Source: Natronobacterium texcoconense (GTDB lineage Archaea; Halobacteriota; Halobacteria; Halobacteriales; Natrialbaceae). Taken from it: a stretch of 64,000 nucleotides of DNA. A program made the translations under genes and the position numbers. Positions 6,973 through 16,040 of this stretch are shown here, piece after piece. Numbering within the stretch: position 1 is the first letter of the stretch; every line of letters starts with the position of its first letter. The notes beneath the pieces were generated by a model that ran no database searches, was not told the DNA's origin, and saw only the letters and a list, made by a program, of their open reading frames with translations. The DNA is taken from NCBI RefSeq assembly GCF_900104065.1, contig NZ_FNLC01000004.1, positions 164,280 to 228,279 on the forward strand, written 5' to 3'.

Positions 6973-7712
6973 CGATCCTCCGTGCTCGCTCGAGCGTCGG
7001 CCGTCTGCTCGAGGTCGAGCGCATCCGTTCGAACGTCTTTGGCGACGTGGATCAGTTCGTTCGTCAGCGCGGCGGCGAGTCCGCTTCCGCCACGTCGGCC
7101 GACGTTCGTGATCGCCGGGACACCGTACTCGTCGCTGATCTCGCGGATGCGCTGTCGACTCTCTTCGGCTTTGACGAACCCGACGGGGGTCGCGACGACG
7201 ACTGCCGGACGGGTTCCGTTCTCGATACAGTCGGCCAGCGCGAACGCGGCCGTCGGCGCGTTGCCGATCGTCGCTATCGATCCGTCGTAGACGCCTTCTT
7301 TGTCGAGTTCGAGCACGCCAGCGGCGGTCCGGGTCATCCCCGTCTCGTTCGCCAACTCGGACCCGTGGCCGATCGCCTTGTGTTTCTCGCAGTCGTGCCC
7401 GCGGCCCGTGATGCCGGCCTGGGCCATCGTGATGTCCGTGACCACGTTCGCCTCCTCGAGGACCGCTCGAGCGCCCGCCCGGACGGGAGCGTCCTCGTCG
7501 TCGCCGATTTCGTCTTCGCCGGTAAACCGTATCATGTGCTGGAACTCGATGTCGCCCATCGAGTGAACCGACTTCTGACGGACTCGATCGGCGAGCGTCT
7601 CGTCGGGGACGAACTGCCGGACGATGTCGATGCTCGTCTCGGCGATGTCCATCGCTTCCTGTGTCGTTGCGCCCAGATCCGCGTACTCGTCTTCGTATTC
7701 GCTGTCAGTCAT
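6969..7712 (-). CDS. cbiC: CbiC, cobalt-precorrin-8 methylmutase
   Basis: A 247-residue enzyme that moves the C11 methyl group to C12, giving cobyrinic acid. Family segments are seen: HSMGDIEFQHMIRF (with the catalytic-histidine region), a TDITMAQAGI block, and TPVGFVKAEESRQ followed by the glycine-rich NVGRRGGSGLAAALTNEL. It starts eight bases inside the end of cobN and overlaps cbiE by four, so the three are co-translated. Confidence 0.92.
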   Translation of the reverse strand: MTDSEYEDEYADLGATTQEAMDIAETSIDIVRQFVPDETLADRVRQKSVHSMGDIEFQHMIRFTGEDEIGDDEDAPVRAGARAVLEEANVVTDITMAQAGITGRGHDCEKHKAIGHGSELANETGMTRTAAGVLELDKEGVYDGSIATIGNAPTAAFALADCIENGTRPAVVVATPVGFVKAEESRQRIREISDEYGVPAITNVGRRGGSGLAAALTNELIHVAKDVRTDALDLEQTADARASTEDR

Positions 7713-10700
7713 CGTTGGTTACCTCCGTCAGCTCGTTCGTCGTTCGCGCCTCCAGATCGCCCTCTACGGAGAGGTTGATGTCACGCAGTCTGTCCTCGAT
7801 ATCGTCGTCTGCGTCCCAGAGCCCTCGGTCGATCGCCTCGAGCAACGTCGCCGTGATCGACTCGAGTGCCCACGGGTTGACGTCTTTCATCCACTCCTGT
7901 CGATCCTCGTCGAAGGCGTACGCGTCGGCGACGTCCTCCCAGAGTCGGTCGCTGATTACGCCCGTCGTGGCGTCCCAGCCGAGCGTGACGTCGACCGTCG
8001 TCGAGAGGTCGCCGGCACCCTTGTAGCCGTGTTCCTCCATGGACTCGAGCCAGTCGGGGTTCAGGACGCGGGCCCGCATCGCCTTCCGGACCTTCTCCTC
8101 GTTGGTGTAGACCGAGACGTTGTCGGGGTCCGAGGAGTCGCCGACGTAGGAAGCGGGCTCTTCGCCCGAGACCTCCGAGACGGCGGAGATGAATCCGCCG
8201 TGGAAGGCGTACCAGTCCGAGGAGTCGAACTCGTCCTGTTCCATCGTGTCCTCGATCTTCACGGTGGCGTCGACGCTCGAGAGTCGCCGCTCGAAGGCGT
8301 CGTGGGCGTCGGAGACGCGCCCTCTCGACCCCATGGCGTAGCCACCCCACTGGACGTAGACGTCGGCGAGGTCCGAGCGATCCTCCCAGTTGCCTTCGTC
8401 GACGGCCTTGTTCGTCCCGGCCCCGTAGCCGCCGGGTTTCGTGGTGAAGACGCGATGCTTCGCGGCTTTCAGGGCGTCGGATTCCTCGAGTCCGTCGTCC
8501 TCGAGTTCGGCAGTTTCCTCCTCGACGTGCTTTTTCACGTAGTTCATCTCGTGCGGTTCGTCGAGATCGACGACAGCGTCCACCGCATCGTGAATCACGC
8601 CCGCGGCCGCGGGGAAGGCGTCCCGGAACAGGCCCGAAACCCGAGTCGTCACGTCGACTCGCGGCCGGCCCAGTTCCTCGAGCGGAATCGGCTCGACGTC
8701 GTCGATCCGGCCCGCGTCGGTCCAGACGGGTTCGACGCCCATCATCGCGAGCACCTGGGCGATGGTCTCCCCGCGCGTGCGGATCGTGGGGGTGCCCCAG
8801 GCGACGACGCCGATCTCCTCGGGATACTCGCCCGCTCCGGCGGCTTCGCCGCCTTCTCGCGACTCCTCCGGAGTCGCGCTCTCGTCGTAGTGGCGCTCGA
8901 GCACACCCTCGGCGACCTCCTTGCCGACCTGCCAGGCGGCTTTCGCCGGCACCTTGCGCGGATCGAGCGTGTAGAAGTTTCGCGCGGTCGGCAGCAGGTC
9001 GACGCCGCCGCGGGTGGGTGCGCCCGACCCTCCCGGTGGGACGTACTTGCCCTCGAGGGCGTCGACAGTCCGTGGAACCTCCTCGTCGGCCCCCTGGACG
9101 CGGGGCTGGGCTTTCTCACAGATGAACGCCAGCACCTCCCGCAGGTCGTCGTGTGCGCCCGGTTTCGCCTTCGCGTCACCGATCGTCTCGAGGTCGACGA
9201 TCAGCAAGTTGACGTTGACCTCGTCTTCGGGACCACCCTCCAACTCGGAGACGGGAACGTCGAAGTCGTGGGCCGCGAGCGTCTCGATCAACTCGACGCT
9301 TTGCTCGTATACGACGTCCGCTGCCTCGGCGTAGGTCATGCCGAGTTCCTCGTCGTACTCGCCTGGCGACTCGAGCATCGTCTCGTAGTCGACGCCCAGC
9401 GCCCCCGCAACGCTTTCGCGCAGACTCGGCGCGCCGGGGTTCTCGAGACGAGTGAGCGCGACGAGATACTCGACGAGTCGCTCGCCCTCGGGGGGTTCGC
9501 TCATCGTATGCAGCCCCATCCGGATCTGGGTCGTCTTGACGTCGGTGAGGTACTCGTGGATGCGTTCGACGAGTTCGTCGATATCGACCTCGTCGCCGTC
9601 TACGTCGCCCTCCGCCAGAGTCGACCCAGCCTCGTCGGGACCACGAACGTCGGCTTTCTCGTCTACCGTTCCTGCAATACCGAGTTCCACTGCGAGATCT
9701 AGTTCCTCGACTTTCTCCCGGAGCAGACGCTCGAGATGCTCGCCCTCGTCGCTTCGCGCGTCTTCCATCCCGGCTTCGCGGTACTCGCTCGCCAGCTCCT
9801 CGAGTTCGGCCAGGTCGTCGTAGGTTCCCGCGGCACGCATCACGGGCGTGAGGTAGTCGACGATAGCGGCGTACGAACGGCGTTTCGCCTGAGTTCCCTC
9901 GCCGGGATTGTTGACGATGTAGGGGTAGACGTTCGGGAGGTCGGCGACGAGCGCATCGGGGGCGCTCTCGCCGTTCAATCCGACCGTCTTGCCGGGGAGC
10001 CACTCGAGGCTGCCGTGGGTGCCGAGGTGGACGACGGCGTCGGCCTCGAACTCCTCGCGCAGCCACGCGTAGAACGCATAGTAGTCGTGTGGCGGCTGCA
10101 GGTCGGAATCGTGGTAGACCTTCGAGGGATCCATCCCGAACCCGCGGGGCGGCTGAACGGTCACGAGAACGTTGCCACACTCCATGCCCGGAATCGCGAA
10201 CGGGCGTTCCGGCGGTTCGCCCCACTCCTCGACGACGTGTTCCTGGAAGCGGTCGTCCGCGTCCTCGAACCACTCCGCGTACTGCTCGGACGAGACGGTG
10301 TCGACGCTCAATTCGCGGACGTCCTCGGGAGCGACCCACCGATCCTCGAGCGTGAGTTGCGAAGTCAACTCGTCGATTAGTTCCCCGCCGCCCTCGGGCC
10401 GATTCTCGAGGTCGTAGCCGCGGGCCTCGAGTTCCTCGAGCAGGTTGATCGTGCTCTCGGGGCTGTCGAGGCCGAAGGCGGTCCCGATGCCGTCGTCGCT
10501 CGGCGGGTAGTTGTGGAGGACGACGGCGACGTTCTTCTCCTCGTTGGGCGTGTGACGAAGCTGTGCCCAGTTGACTGCCAGCGAGGCGACGTGGTCGATC
10601 CGGTCCTCGATCGGGAAGTGCTGTTTCGGCGCGCTGCCGACGCCGGCCTCGTCGTCCATCCGCTCCTTTCCGCTGACGGGATGAGTGACCACGTTGCCGT

Positions 10701-11628
10701 CGAACTCCGGCAGCGCTACGGACAGTGCGAGTTCGAACCCCATCACGCCCGTGTCGCTCGCCTCGTAGCGAGACCGCGAGCGCATCGTCGTGATCGCCTG
10801 CAGGACTGGAACGCCCAGTTCTTCGAGGAAGATGTCCTCCGTGTTTCCTTCGTCGCTGGCCGACCGGCCCCGTTCGCTCATCCCCAGCGAGAACATGAAG
10901 GAACTGACGACGGCGTCGACGATCGGCCCGTCCTCGTCGCTGAACCAGTTTCTCGCGACCCACTCGGCGTTCTCCTGACCCTCCTCGTCGGTCGCCGGAT
11001 TACAGAACGCTGGCAGGACGTTCACGTCTCGGTCCTCGAGCGCCCGGACGAGCGCGTCGACGTAGCGCGTGTTGGCGTGCGTCCAGTGGGACTCGTAGAA
11101 CCAGACGCCGATCGTCGGCTTCTCGTCGTCGTGGGTCTCGAGCAGTTCCTCGTACTCGACGGCGGGGTAGTCGGGGTGGTAGACGCCCTCCGTCGGCAAT
11201 TCGACGGGATCGTCGTAGTCGCCATCGTAGTCGCCGTACGCCGCCGCGAGGTACCGACAGCAGTTCGCGACGTTGACCGTCCCGCCGCGCTCGAGGTACT
11301 CGTAGACCTGCTCGCGGTCGCTTTCGGCGACCGTCGTGTCCTCGAACGCGTAGGCGTCGCCGGTCGATTTCACGACCAGTGGGACGCCCGCGTCCTCGAG
11401 TCGCTCGGTCGCCAGATCGTACCCTGGCATGCTGTCTTCGGCCCCGTGAAGCCAGAAGACCGCCGCGTCGACGGACTCGAGTGCCTCTATGTACGCTTCG
11501 AGTTCGGCCTCGTCCTCGAGGTCGCTCTCGGAGCGAACTTCGAGGTCGATTCCCTCGAGCCGGTCCGCGGCCTCCTGTATCGCGCCCAACTCGTTTTCGG
11601 TCGCCGTGTATAACCCGATGGTCGGCAT
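7705..11628 (-). CDS. cobN: Cobaltochelatase large subunit CobN
   Basis: A 1307-residue protein of the CobN/BchH/ChlH family, the tetrapyrrole-binding subunit of an ATP-dependent metal chelatase. Length and order match the family: an N-terminal domain with the WFYESHWTHANTRYVDALV segment, the central VQPPRGFGMDPSKVYHDSDL, VVHLGTHGSLEWLPGK and VNNPGEGTQAKRR blocks, and the C-terminal VDVTTRVSGLFRDAFP and WGGYAMGSRGR regions. It is divergent from the chelatase I/D gene; only 48 bases, including both promoters, separate the starts. The partner ATPase is encoded there, not as CobS and CobT. Confidence 0.93.
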   Translation of the reverse strand: MPTIGLYTATENELGAIQEAADRLEGIDLEVRSESDLEDEAELEAYIEALESVDAAVFWLHGAEDSMPGYDLATERLEDAGVPLVVKSTGDAYAFEDTTVAESDREQVYEYLERGGTVNVANCCRYLAAAYGDYDGDYDDPVELPTEGVYHPDYPAVEYEELLETHDDEKPTIGVWFYESHWTHANTRYVDALVRALEDRDVNVLPAFCNPATDEEGQENAEWVARNWFSDEDGPIVDAVVSSFMFSLGMSERGRSASDEGNTEDIFLEELGVPVLQAITTMRSRSRYEASDTGVMGFELALSVALPEFDGNVVTHPVSGKERMDDEAGVGSAPKQHFPIEDRIDHVASLAVNWAQLRHTPNEEKNVAVVLHNYPPSDDGIGTAFGLDSPESTINLLEELEARGYDLENRPEGGGELIDELTSQLTLEDRWVAPEDVRELSVDTVSSEQYAEWFEDADDRFQEHVVEEWGEPPERPFAIPGMECGNVLVTVQPPRGFGMDPSKVYHDSDLQPPHDYYAFYAWLREEFEADAVVHLGTHGSLEWLPGKTVGLNGESAPDALVADLPNVYPYIVNNPGEGTQAKRRSYAAIVDYLTPVMRAAGTYDDLAELEELASEYREAGMEDARSDEGEHLERLLREKVEELDLAVELGIAGTVDEKADVRGPDEAGSTLAEGDVDGDEVDIDELVERIHEYLTDVKTTQIRMGLHTMSEPPEGERLVEYLVALTRLENPGAPSLRESVAGALGVDYETMLESPGEYDEELGMTYAEAADVVYEQSVELIETLAAHDFDVPVSELEGGPEDEVNVNLLIVDLETIGDAKAKPGAHDDLREVLAFICEKAQPRVQGADEEVPRTVDALEGKYVPPGGSGAPTRGGVDLLPTARNFYTLDPRKVPAKAAWQVGKEVAEGVLERHYDESATPEESREGGEAAGAGEYPEEIGVVAWGTPTIRTRGETIAQVLAMMGVEPVWTDAGRIDDVEPIPLEELGRPRVDVTTRVSGLFRDAFPAAAGVIHDAVDAVVDLDEPHEMNYVKKHVEEETAELEDDGLEESDALKAAKHRVFTTKPGGYGAGTNKAVDEGNWEDRSDLADVYVQWGGYAMGSRGRVSDAHDAFERRLSSVDATVKIEDTMEQDEFDSSDWYAFHGGFISAVSEVSGEEPASYVGDSSDPDNVSVYTNEEKVRKAMRARVLNPDWLESMEEHGYKGAGDLSTTVDVTLGWDATTGVISDRLWEDVADAYAFDEDRQEWMKDVNPWALESITATLLEAIDRGLWDADDDIEDRLRDINLSVEGDLEARTTNELTEVTNDD

Positions 11629-11676
11629 CGATGGTAAAGTATTATTTCGGTACTACAAATAAAGTTGTACATCGAC

Positions 11677-13779
11677 ATGGAGCGTCACCGAGCGCCGTTT
11701 TCGGCGATCGTCGGACAGGAGGAACTGAAGCGGGCGCTGCTCACCGTCGCGGTCGACGACGGGCTCGACGGCCTGCTCGTCCAGGGTGAGAAGGGGACCG
11801 CGAAGTCGACGGCCGTCCGCGGACTCGTCGACCTGCTGCCCGAGCAACGGGCCGTCGCGGACTGTCCGTACGGCTGTCCACCCGACGATCCGGCCAGCCA
11901 GTGTGAGACGTGTCGCTCACGCGATCCCGACGACCTCGCAGTAGAAACCCGGCCCGTCCCCCTGGTGACGCTCCCGCTCGGGGCGACCCGCGAGCGCGTC
12001 GTCGGCACGCTCTCGGTCGCCAACGCCCTCGAGGGCGAGGCCGAGTTCGATCCCGGCCTGCTCGCACGGGCGAACCGTGGCTTCCTCTACGTCGACGAGG
12101 TCAACCTGCTCGAGGACCACCTCGTGGACGTCCTCCTCGATGCAGCCGCGAGCGGCGTCAATCGCGTCGAGCGCGACGGCGTGAGCGTCTCTCATCCCGC
12201 CGACTTCACCCTGATCGGGACGATGAACCCCGAAGAGGGCGAGTTGCGGCCACAGCTTCGGGATCGATTTTCCCTCCAGGCGACCGTAACCGGCTGTCGT
12301 GACCCCGAGGACCGGATCGAGATCATCGACCGCGCACTCGAGCGAAATGTCGATCCCGAGACGTTCGCTGACAACTACGAGGCTGACACCGCCGCTCGAC
12401 GAACGCAGTTACGCGAGGCCCGAGACCTGCTCGAGACGGTCGCCCTTCCCGACGAGTTCAAACGCGACATCGCCGAACTCTGTCTCGAGGCGGGCGTCGA
12501 CGGCCACCGGGGAGACATCGCCATCGCCCGTACTGCCAGAACGCTCGCTGCGCTGGACGGTCGACGGAAGGTGATCGAACCCGACGTGGAGGAAGCCGCT
12601 CGGCTGGCGCTTCCACACCGTCTCCAGAGTCGACCGTTCGAGGACGCGCCGGACCCGGAGGACGTACTCGAGGATCACTTCGACGAAGAGGACGAGGAGA
12701 GAGACGGCGAGGGCGAAGCCGATGAACCGGAAGCGAGCAGCGACGAAGCGAGTGAGGACGACGAGCCCCAAACCGACGCTCGAGGCGACAGCGAAGACGA
12801 CGGCTCCGGCGACTCGAGTGACACCGGCAGTAGCGGCGCTAACGGCTCGAGCCAGCCTTCGAATGATGCCCTCGACGATGACGACGGAGACGGAGACGGT
12901 GGGACACAGGATACGGACGCGCCAGCCGAGGGCGACGACGAAGACGAGGCGACACCGCTCGTCCCGGGCCAGCAACGGGCCGAAATCGGTGATGCAGAAC
13001 GGCCGACTGTCGACGACGTCGAGGCCGACACCTCGACTCGAGGCGATGGCGCTCGAGTGCGCGCACGGGCGTCGGATCGGGGCCGTGGCGCGCGGGTGCG
13101 GACCGAGCGTGCAACTGCAGACGAGTCGGTCGACGCGGCCGCGTCGGTCCGGGCCGCCGCGACTGACGGCCGGACACACGTCGAGGAAGGGGACCTCCGC
13201 AAGTCCGTCAGGCAATCTCGAGCCGGTTCCCTGATCGTCTTCGTCGTCGACGCCAGCGCCTCCATGCGTCCGGCGATGGCCGAGGCCAAGGGGACGGTCA
13301 TGAACCTGCTGCAGGACGCCTACGAACACCGCGACGAGGTGGCGTTCGTGGCCGTCGCCGGCGAGGAGGCCGAAGCCGTGTTGCCGCCGACCGACAGCGT
13401 CACGCTCGCCGCTCGCCATCTGAAAGAACTCCCGACCGGCGACCGGACGCCGCTGCCGTCGGGTCTCGAGGAAGCGACCCGCCTCGTGACGCGAACCGAC
13501 GCCGACGCGAGCCTCGTGGTCGTCGTGACCGACGGGCGGGCAAACGTCGCGGAGGGGAGTCCGACGGCGAGCACGCGAGAAGCAGCGCGTCGACTCGCTC
13601 GAACCGATTCCGAGGTCGTGGTCGTCGACGCCGGCGACGACGGGGCGGGATTGATCGGCATCCTCGAGGCCGAAACCGGGGGGAAACGGATACCGCTCTC
13701 GGAGCTCTCAGCCGAGCGAGTGGCAGAAACTGCATCGGCGATCGGACGCGGAGAAAATACAGTTCAGAGAGACAAATGA
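11677..13779 (+). CDS. Chelatase AAA+/VWA fusion subunit (ChlI-ChlD type)
   Basis: A 700-residue fusion of a ChlI-like AAA+ motor and a ChlD-like von Willebrand domain, expected to drive CobN. Walker A GEKGTAKST is at residues 37-45, followed by a Cys-rich insert (CPYGC...CETC), Walker B FLYVDEVNLLEDH and the GTMNPEEGELRPQLRDRF arginine-finger region. About residues 330-450 are an extremely acidic low-complexity linker. The VWA domain starts near residue 515 with the MIDAS motif DASAS and has later threonine/aspartate elements (VVTDGRAN). A TTG at 11665 is in frame, but ATG 11677 suits the family. It replaces CobS/CobT. Confidence 0.9.
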   Translation: MERHRAPFSAIVGQEELKRALLTVAVDDGLDGLLVQGEKGTAKSTAVRGLVDLLPEQRAVADCPYGCPPDDPASQCETCRSRDPDDLAVETRPVPLVTLPLGATRERVVGTLSVANALEGEAEFDPGLLARANRGFLYVDEVNLLEDHLVDVLLDAAASGVNRVERDGVSVSHPADFTLIGTMNPEEGELRPQLRDRFSLQATVTGCRDPEDRIEIIDRALERNVDPETFADNYEADTAARRTQLREARDLLETVALPDEFKRDIAELCLEAGVDGHRGDIAIARTARTLAALDGRRKVIEPDVEEAARLALPHRLQSRPFEDAPDPEDVLEDHFDEEDEERDGEGEADEPEASSDEASEDDEPQTDARGDSEDDGSGDSSDTGSSGANGSSQPSNDALDDDDGDGDGGTQDTDAPAEGDDEDEATPLVPGQQRAEIGDAERPTVDDVEADTSTRGDGARVRARASDRGRGARVRTERATADESVDAAASVRAAATDGRTHVEEGDLRKSVRQSRAGSLIVFVVDASASMRPAMAEAKGTVMNLLQDAYEHRDEVAFVAVAGEEAEAVLPPTDSVTLAARHLKELPTGDRTPLPSGLEEATRLVTRTDADASLVVVVTDGRANVAEGSPTASTREAARRLARTDSEVVVVDAGDDGAGLIGILEAETGGKRIPLSELSAERVAETASAIGRGENTVQRDK

Positions 13780-13903
13780 GGTTTCAATCGATGGACGAAT
13801 TGCAACTTACTCCGGCGATACGAAGGTGGAATCGAGCGAGAAACCGCAACCGACGAGGTTCTCGTCAGCACGTGAACGAACCCGTCGTCCGTTCCGAATA
13901 CGA

Positions 13904-14251
13904 ATGAAACGCCGCACGACCGAACAGCGAGAACGGCTCGACGCCCACGTCTTCGTCTGTACGACCGACCGCGACTCCGAGTACGCGTGCTGTCACGATG
14001 CCGGAGCCGAAGAGACGCTCGAAGCCGTCAAAGACTGGCTTCGAGAGCGGAACGCGTTCTGGTCGCCGATCGGCGTGTCGACCACGGGCTGTCTCGCACT
14101 CTGTAGCGAAGGTGGGACGGCGATCACGATCCAGCCCCACAACGAGTGGTACTCCGACGTTCGCCCCGAAGACGTCCCCGCGTTGCTCGAACGCGAGTTC
14201 GGCCCCGAGGCGTCCCGCGTCGACGACGAGCCTCCCGAGGACCGCGAGTAA
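13904..14251 (+). CDS. Thioredoxin-fold [2Fe-2S] ferredoxin-like protein
   Basis: A 115-residue protein with a cysteine pattern of thioredoxin-like ferredoxins: FVCTTD, ACCHD, TTGCLALCSEGG. It resembles the C-terminal ferredoxin domain of the CbiX encoded at 16 kb. It is probably an electron carrier or cluster-binding accessory for corrin synthesis. The in-frame region upstream (from 13826) is basic and unlike the family, so ATG 13904 is preferred. It follows the chelatase I/D gene on the same strand. Confidence 0.75.
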   Translation: MKRRTTEQRERLDAHVFVCTTDRDSEYACCHDAGAEETLEAVKDWLRERNAFWSPIGVSTTGCLALCSEGGTAITIQPHNEWYSDVRPEDVPALLEREFGPEASRVDDEPPEDRE

Positions 14252-14365
14252 CCCTCGAGACCGGAGAACCGACGCCGCGGTCGACAGTCGTCGATCAACT
14301 CCGCCAGTCGATGGTTTTACGCTCGAAGGCTCGGGGGAACGCGCTCGATCGCGCCTCCGGGGTGC

Positions 14366-15643
14366 TTACCGCTCGAGTCGCCACGTGTGGAGCCGATAGG
14401 CTCCTCGCGTAACCCCTTCGTCGTGGTACTCGACGGGTTCCTCGATCACGACGAGTCGATCGTTCGACAGGGAAGCCACAGTCGAGATGCCCTCGATCGG
14501 ACAAATCTCGACCGGCCCTGTTTCGGGATCGACGACGTGGACAGCGTGGGTCTCGGCGTCCCGCTCGCGGAAGTTCTGTGCCGACGGGATCACTACGAGA
14601 TCGCCGTCTCGAGCGACACAGCGGGCAAAGCCGCGGACGTCGTGCGACCAGCGTTTCGTCCCGTCCTCGAGGTCGACCCCGATTGCCGTGTGTTCGTTCG
14701 GATGGCGACCGTCGGGATCGCGACTGTCCTCGGCGAAGGTGTTTCCGGTGACGAAAACGGCGGTGCCGTCGGCGACGGTAGCGTGATTCGGATAGGCGTA
14801 CAGTGTCTCATCCTCGAGGCTGCGCTCGCTCGCCAGATCGATGTGCCATACTTCGCCGCAGTCGTCGTCGAGGAAATAGCCGTGTTTGTCGCCGTGGCTG
14901 GCGACAGCGATTCCCTCGTCGGTGAGAGCGACGTCACCGACGCGGCGCTCGCCCGACGTACCGGGGTCCCAGGTCGCGACCTCGTCGCCGGTCTCGAGGT
15001 CGAGGACGACGAGTCCGTGATCGTGCTCGTGGTTCGGCGGACAGCGATTGTAGCCGACGGCTACCCGCCGATCGTCGACGTCGACCGCGATCGGGGAAGC
15101 CCGGGCGTCGTAGGCCCACTCGAGGCCACCCTCGAGGTCGAAGCCGTAGACGACGCTCGACCAGTGCTGGACGTCGCCGTCGCGTTCGTACCGTCTGGCA
15201 GCGGCGACGACCGTTCCGTCGGCGATCCGAACGTCGACGACGAACGGCTGGGCGAAGAACGTCTCGTCGGCGGGCGAACCGACGTCTTCGGCGGTGACGT
15301 ACTCCCACAGGAGGTCGCCAGTCTCGCTCGAGCGGACGCGAACCCGTCCCTCGGGACCCCGTTCCCCGACGACGAGGTAGCCGTCGGCGACGGCCATCGA
15401 GACGACGTATCGCTCCCCGTCGCCGTCGACGGTCCAGCGTTCCCGTGGCTCGCCGTCCGCGAGGTCGTAGGTGCTCACTCGCCCGTCCGCAAGACCGGCG
15501 AAGACGCACTCCTCGCCGACGGCGACGGCGGATCGACGCCAGTTGTGTCGGCTCGCAGCCGGACCGAGATCCCCGAGCGATACTCGCGTCTCGCGTTCGA
15601 GGACGCCGTCACCGTCGTCACACAGCGGTTCGTTCATGCTCAC
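14366..15643 (-). CDS. PQQ-like beta-propeller repeat protein in the cobalamin cluster
   Basis: A 425-residue predicted beta-propeller. Repeats of the form (G/A)xVYxxDLxxGxxxW are seen: CVFAGLADGRVSTYDL, SSETGDLLWEY, VVYGFDLEGGLEWAY, LVVLDLETGDEVATW, IGVDLEDGTKRWSH. No signal peptide or lipobox is evident, so it should be cytoplasmic. Its start overlaps the DUF3209 gene by four bases, which ties it to the corrin operon. Function is unknown; PQQ binding is not implied, since most such propellers are scaffolds. Confidence 0.75.
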   Translation of the reverse strand: MSMNEPLCDDGDGVLERETRVSLGDLGPAASRHNWRRSAVAVGEECVFAGLADGRVSTYDLADGEPRERWTVDGDGERYVVSMAVADGYLVVGERGPEGRVRVRSSETGDLLWEYVTAEDVGSPADETFFAQPFVVDVRIADGTVVAAARRYERDGDVQHWSSVVYGFDLEGGLEWAYDARASPIAVDVDDRRVAVGYNRCPPNHEHDHGLVVLDLETGDEVATWDPGTSGERRVGDVALTDEGIAVASHGDKHGYFLDDDCGEVWHIDLASERSLEDETLYAYPNHATVADGTAVFVTGNTFAEDSRDPDGRHPNEHTAIGVDLEDGTKRWSHDVRGFARCVARDGDLVVIPSAQNFRERDAETHAVHVVDPETGPVEICPIEGISTVASLSNDRLVVIEEPVEYHDEGVTRGAYRLHTWRLER

Positions 15644-16017
15644 TCCTCGACCGGGAACGCCTCGTGGAGCGTGTGGTGCGTTTCGCCGAGGTCCTCGAGC
15701 AGTCCGTCGGTTCGCTCGCGGAGCCGTCGAATCCGCTGTTCGGCGTCCCGGACCGCGACGAGTCGCCCCCGGAGGTAGGCCCCGTATGGGTCGGTCGAGT
15801 CAGCGTCGGCTGCTTCCTCCTCGAGGTCGACCAGCGCCGCGTCGAGGTGGCGCTGGATCTCCTCGAGCGTCTCCGCGTTCGCCAGGGCCGCGATCGGCCC
15901 GTTCTCCTCGAGTGCGTCGCCGATTTCGGCCTCGGCGTGTTGTTTGACCTGTTCGTCGACGCTACCGTTGACGTTCATCAGTGCGAGTCTCAGTGCTTCG
16001 AGTTCTGCGCAAGCCAT
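15640..16017 (-). CDS. DUF3209 family protein
   Basis: A 125-residue, mostly helical acidic protein beginning MACAELEALRLALMNVNG, recognised from memory as DUF3209, a small family found in haloarchaeal cobalamin loci. Helical segments carry regularly spaced Glu and Arg. There are no cysteines beyond Cys3 and no obvious catalytic motif. Upstream in-frame codons overlap cbiX and are unlikely. It lies 23 bases after cbiX and overlaps the propeller gene, so it is co-transcribed with corrin genes. The role is unassigned. Confidence 0.78.
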   Translation of the reverse strand: MACAELEALRLALMNVNGSVDEQVKQHAEAEIGDALEENGPIAALANAETLEEIQRHLDAALVDLEEEAADADSTDPYGAYLRGRLVAVRDAEQRIRRLRERTDGLLEDLGETHHTLHEAFPVEE

Positions 16018-16040
16018 GTTGTATTGTCGTGTTCGTGGTC

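Noticed and set aside
7624..9702. A 692-codon open frame on the plus strand
   Set aside because: It is antisense to cobN, whose family motifs are unambiguous; long antisense frames are expected in GC-rich codon-biased DNA.
7705..13779. Magnesium chelatase for chlorophyll synthesis
   Set aside because: All surrounding genes are corrin-specific and haloarchaea make no chlorophyll; cobalt chelation is the consistent reading.
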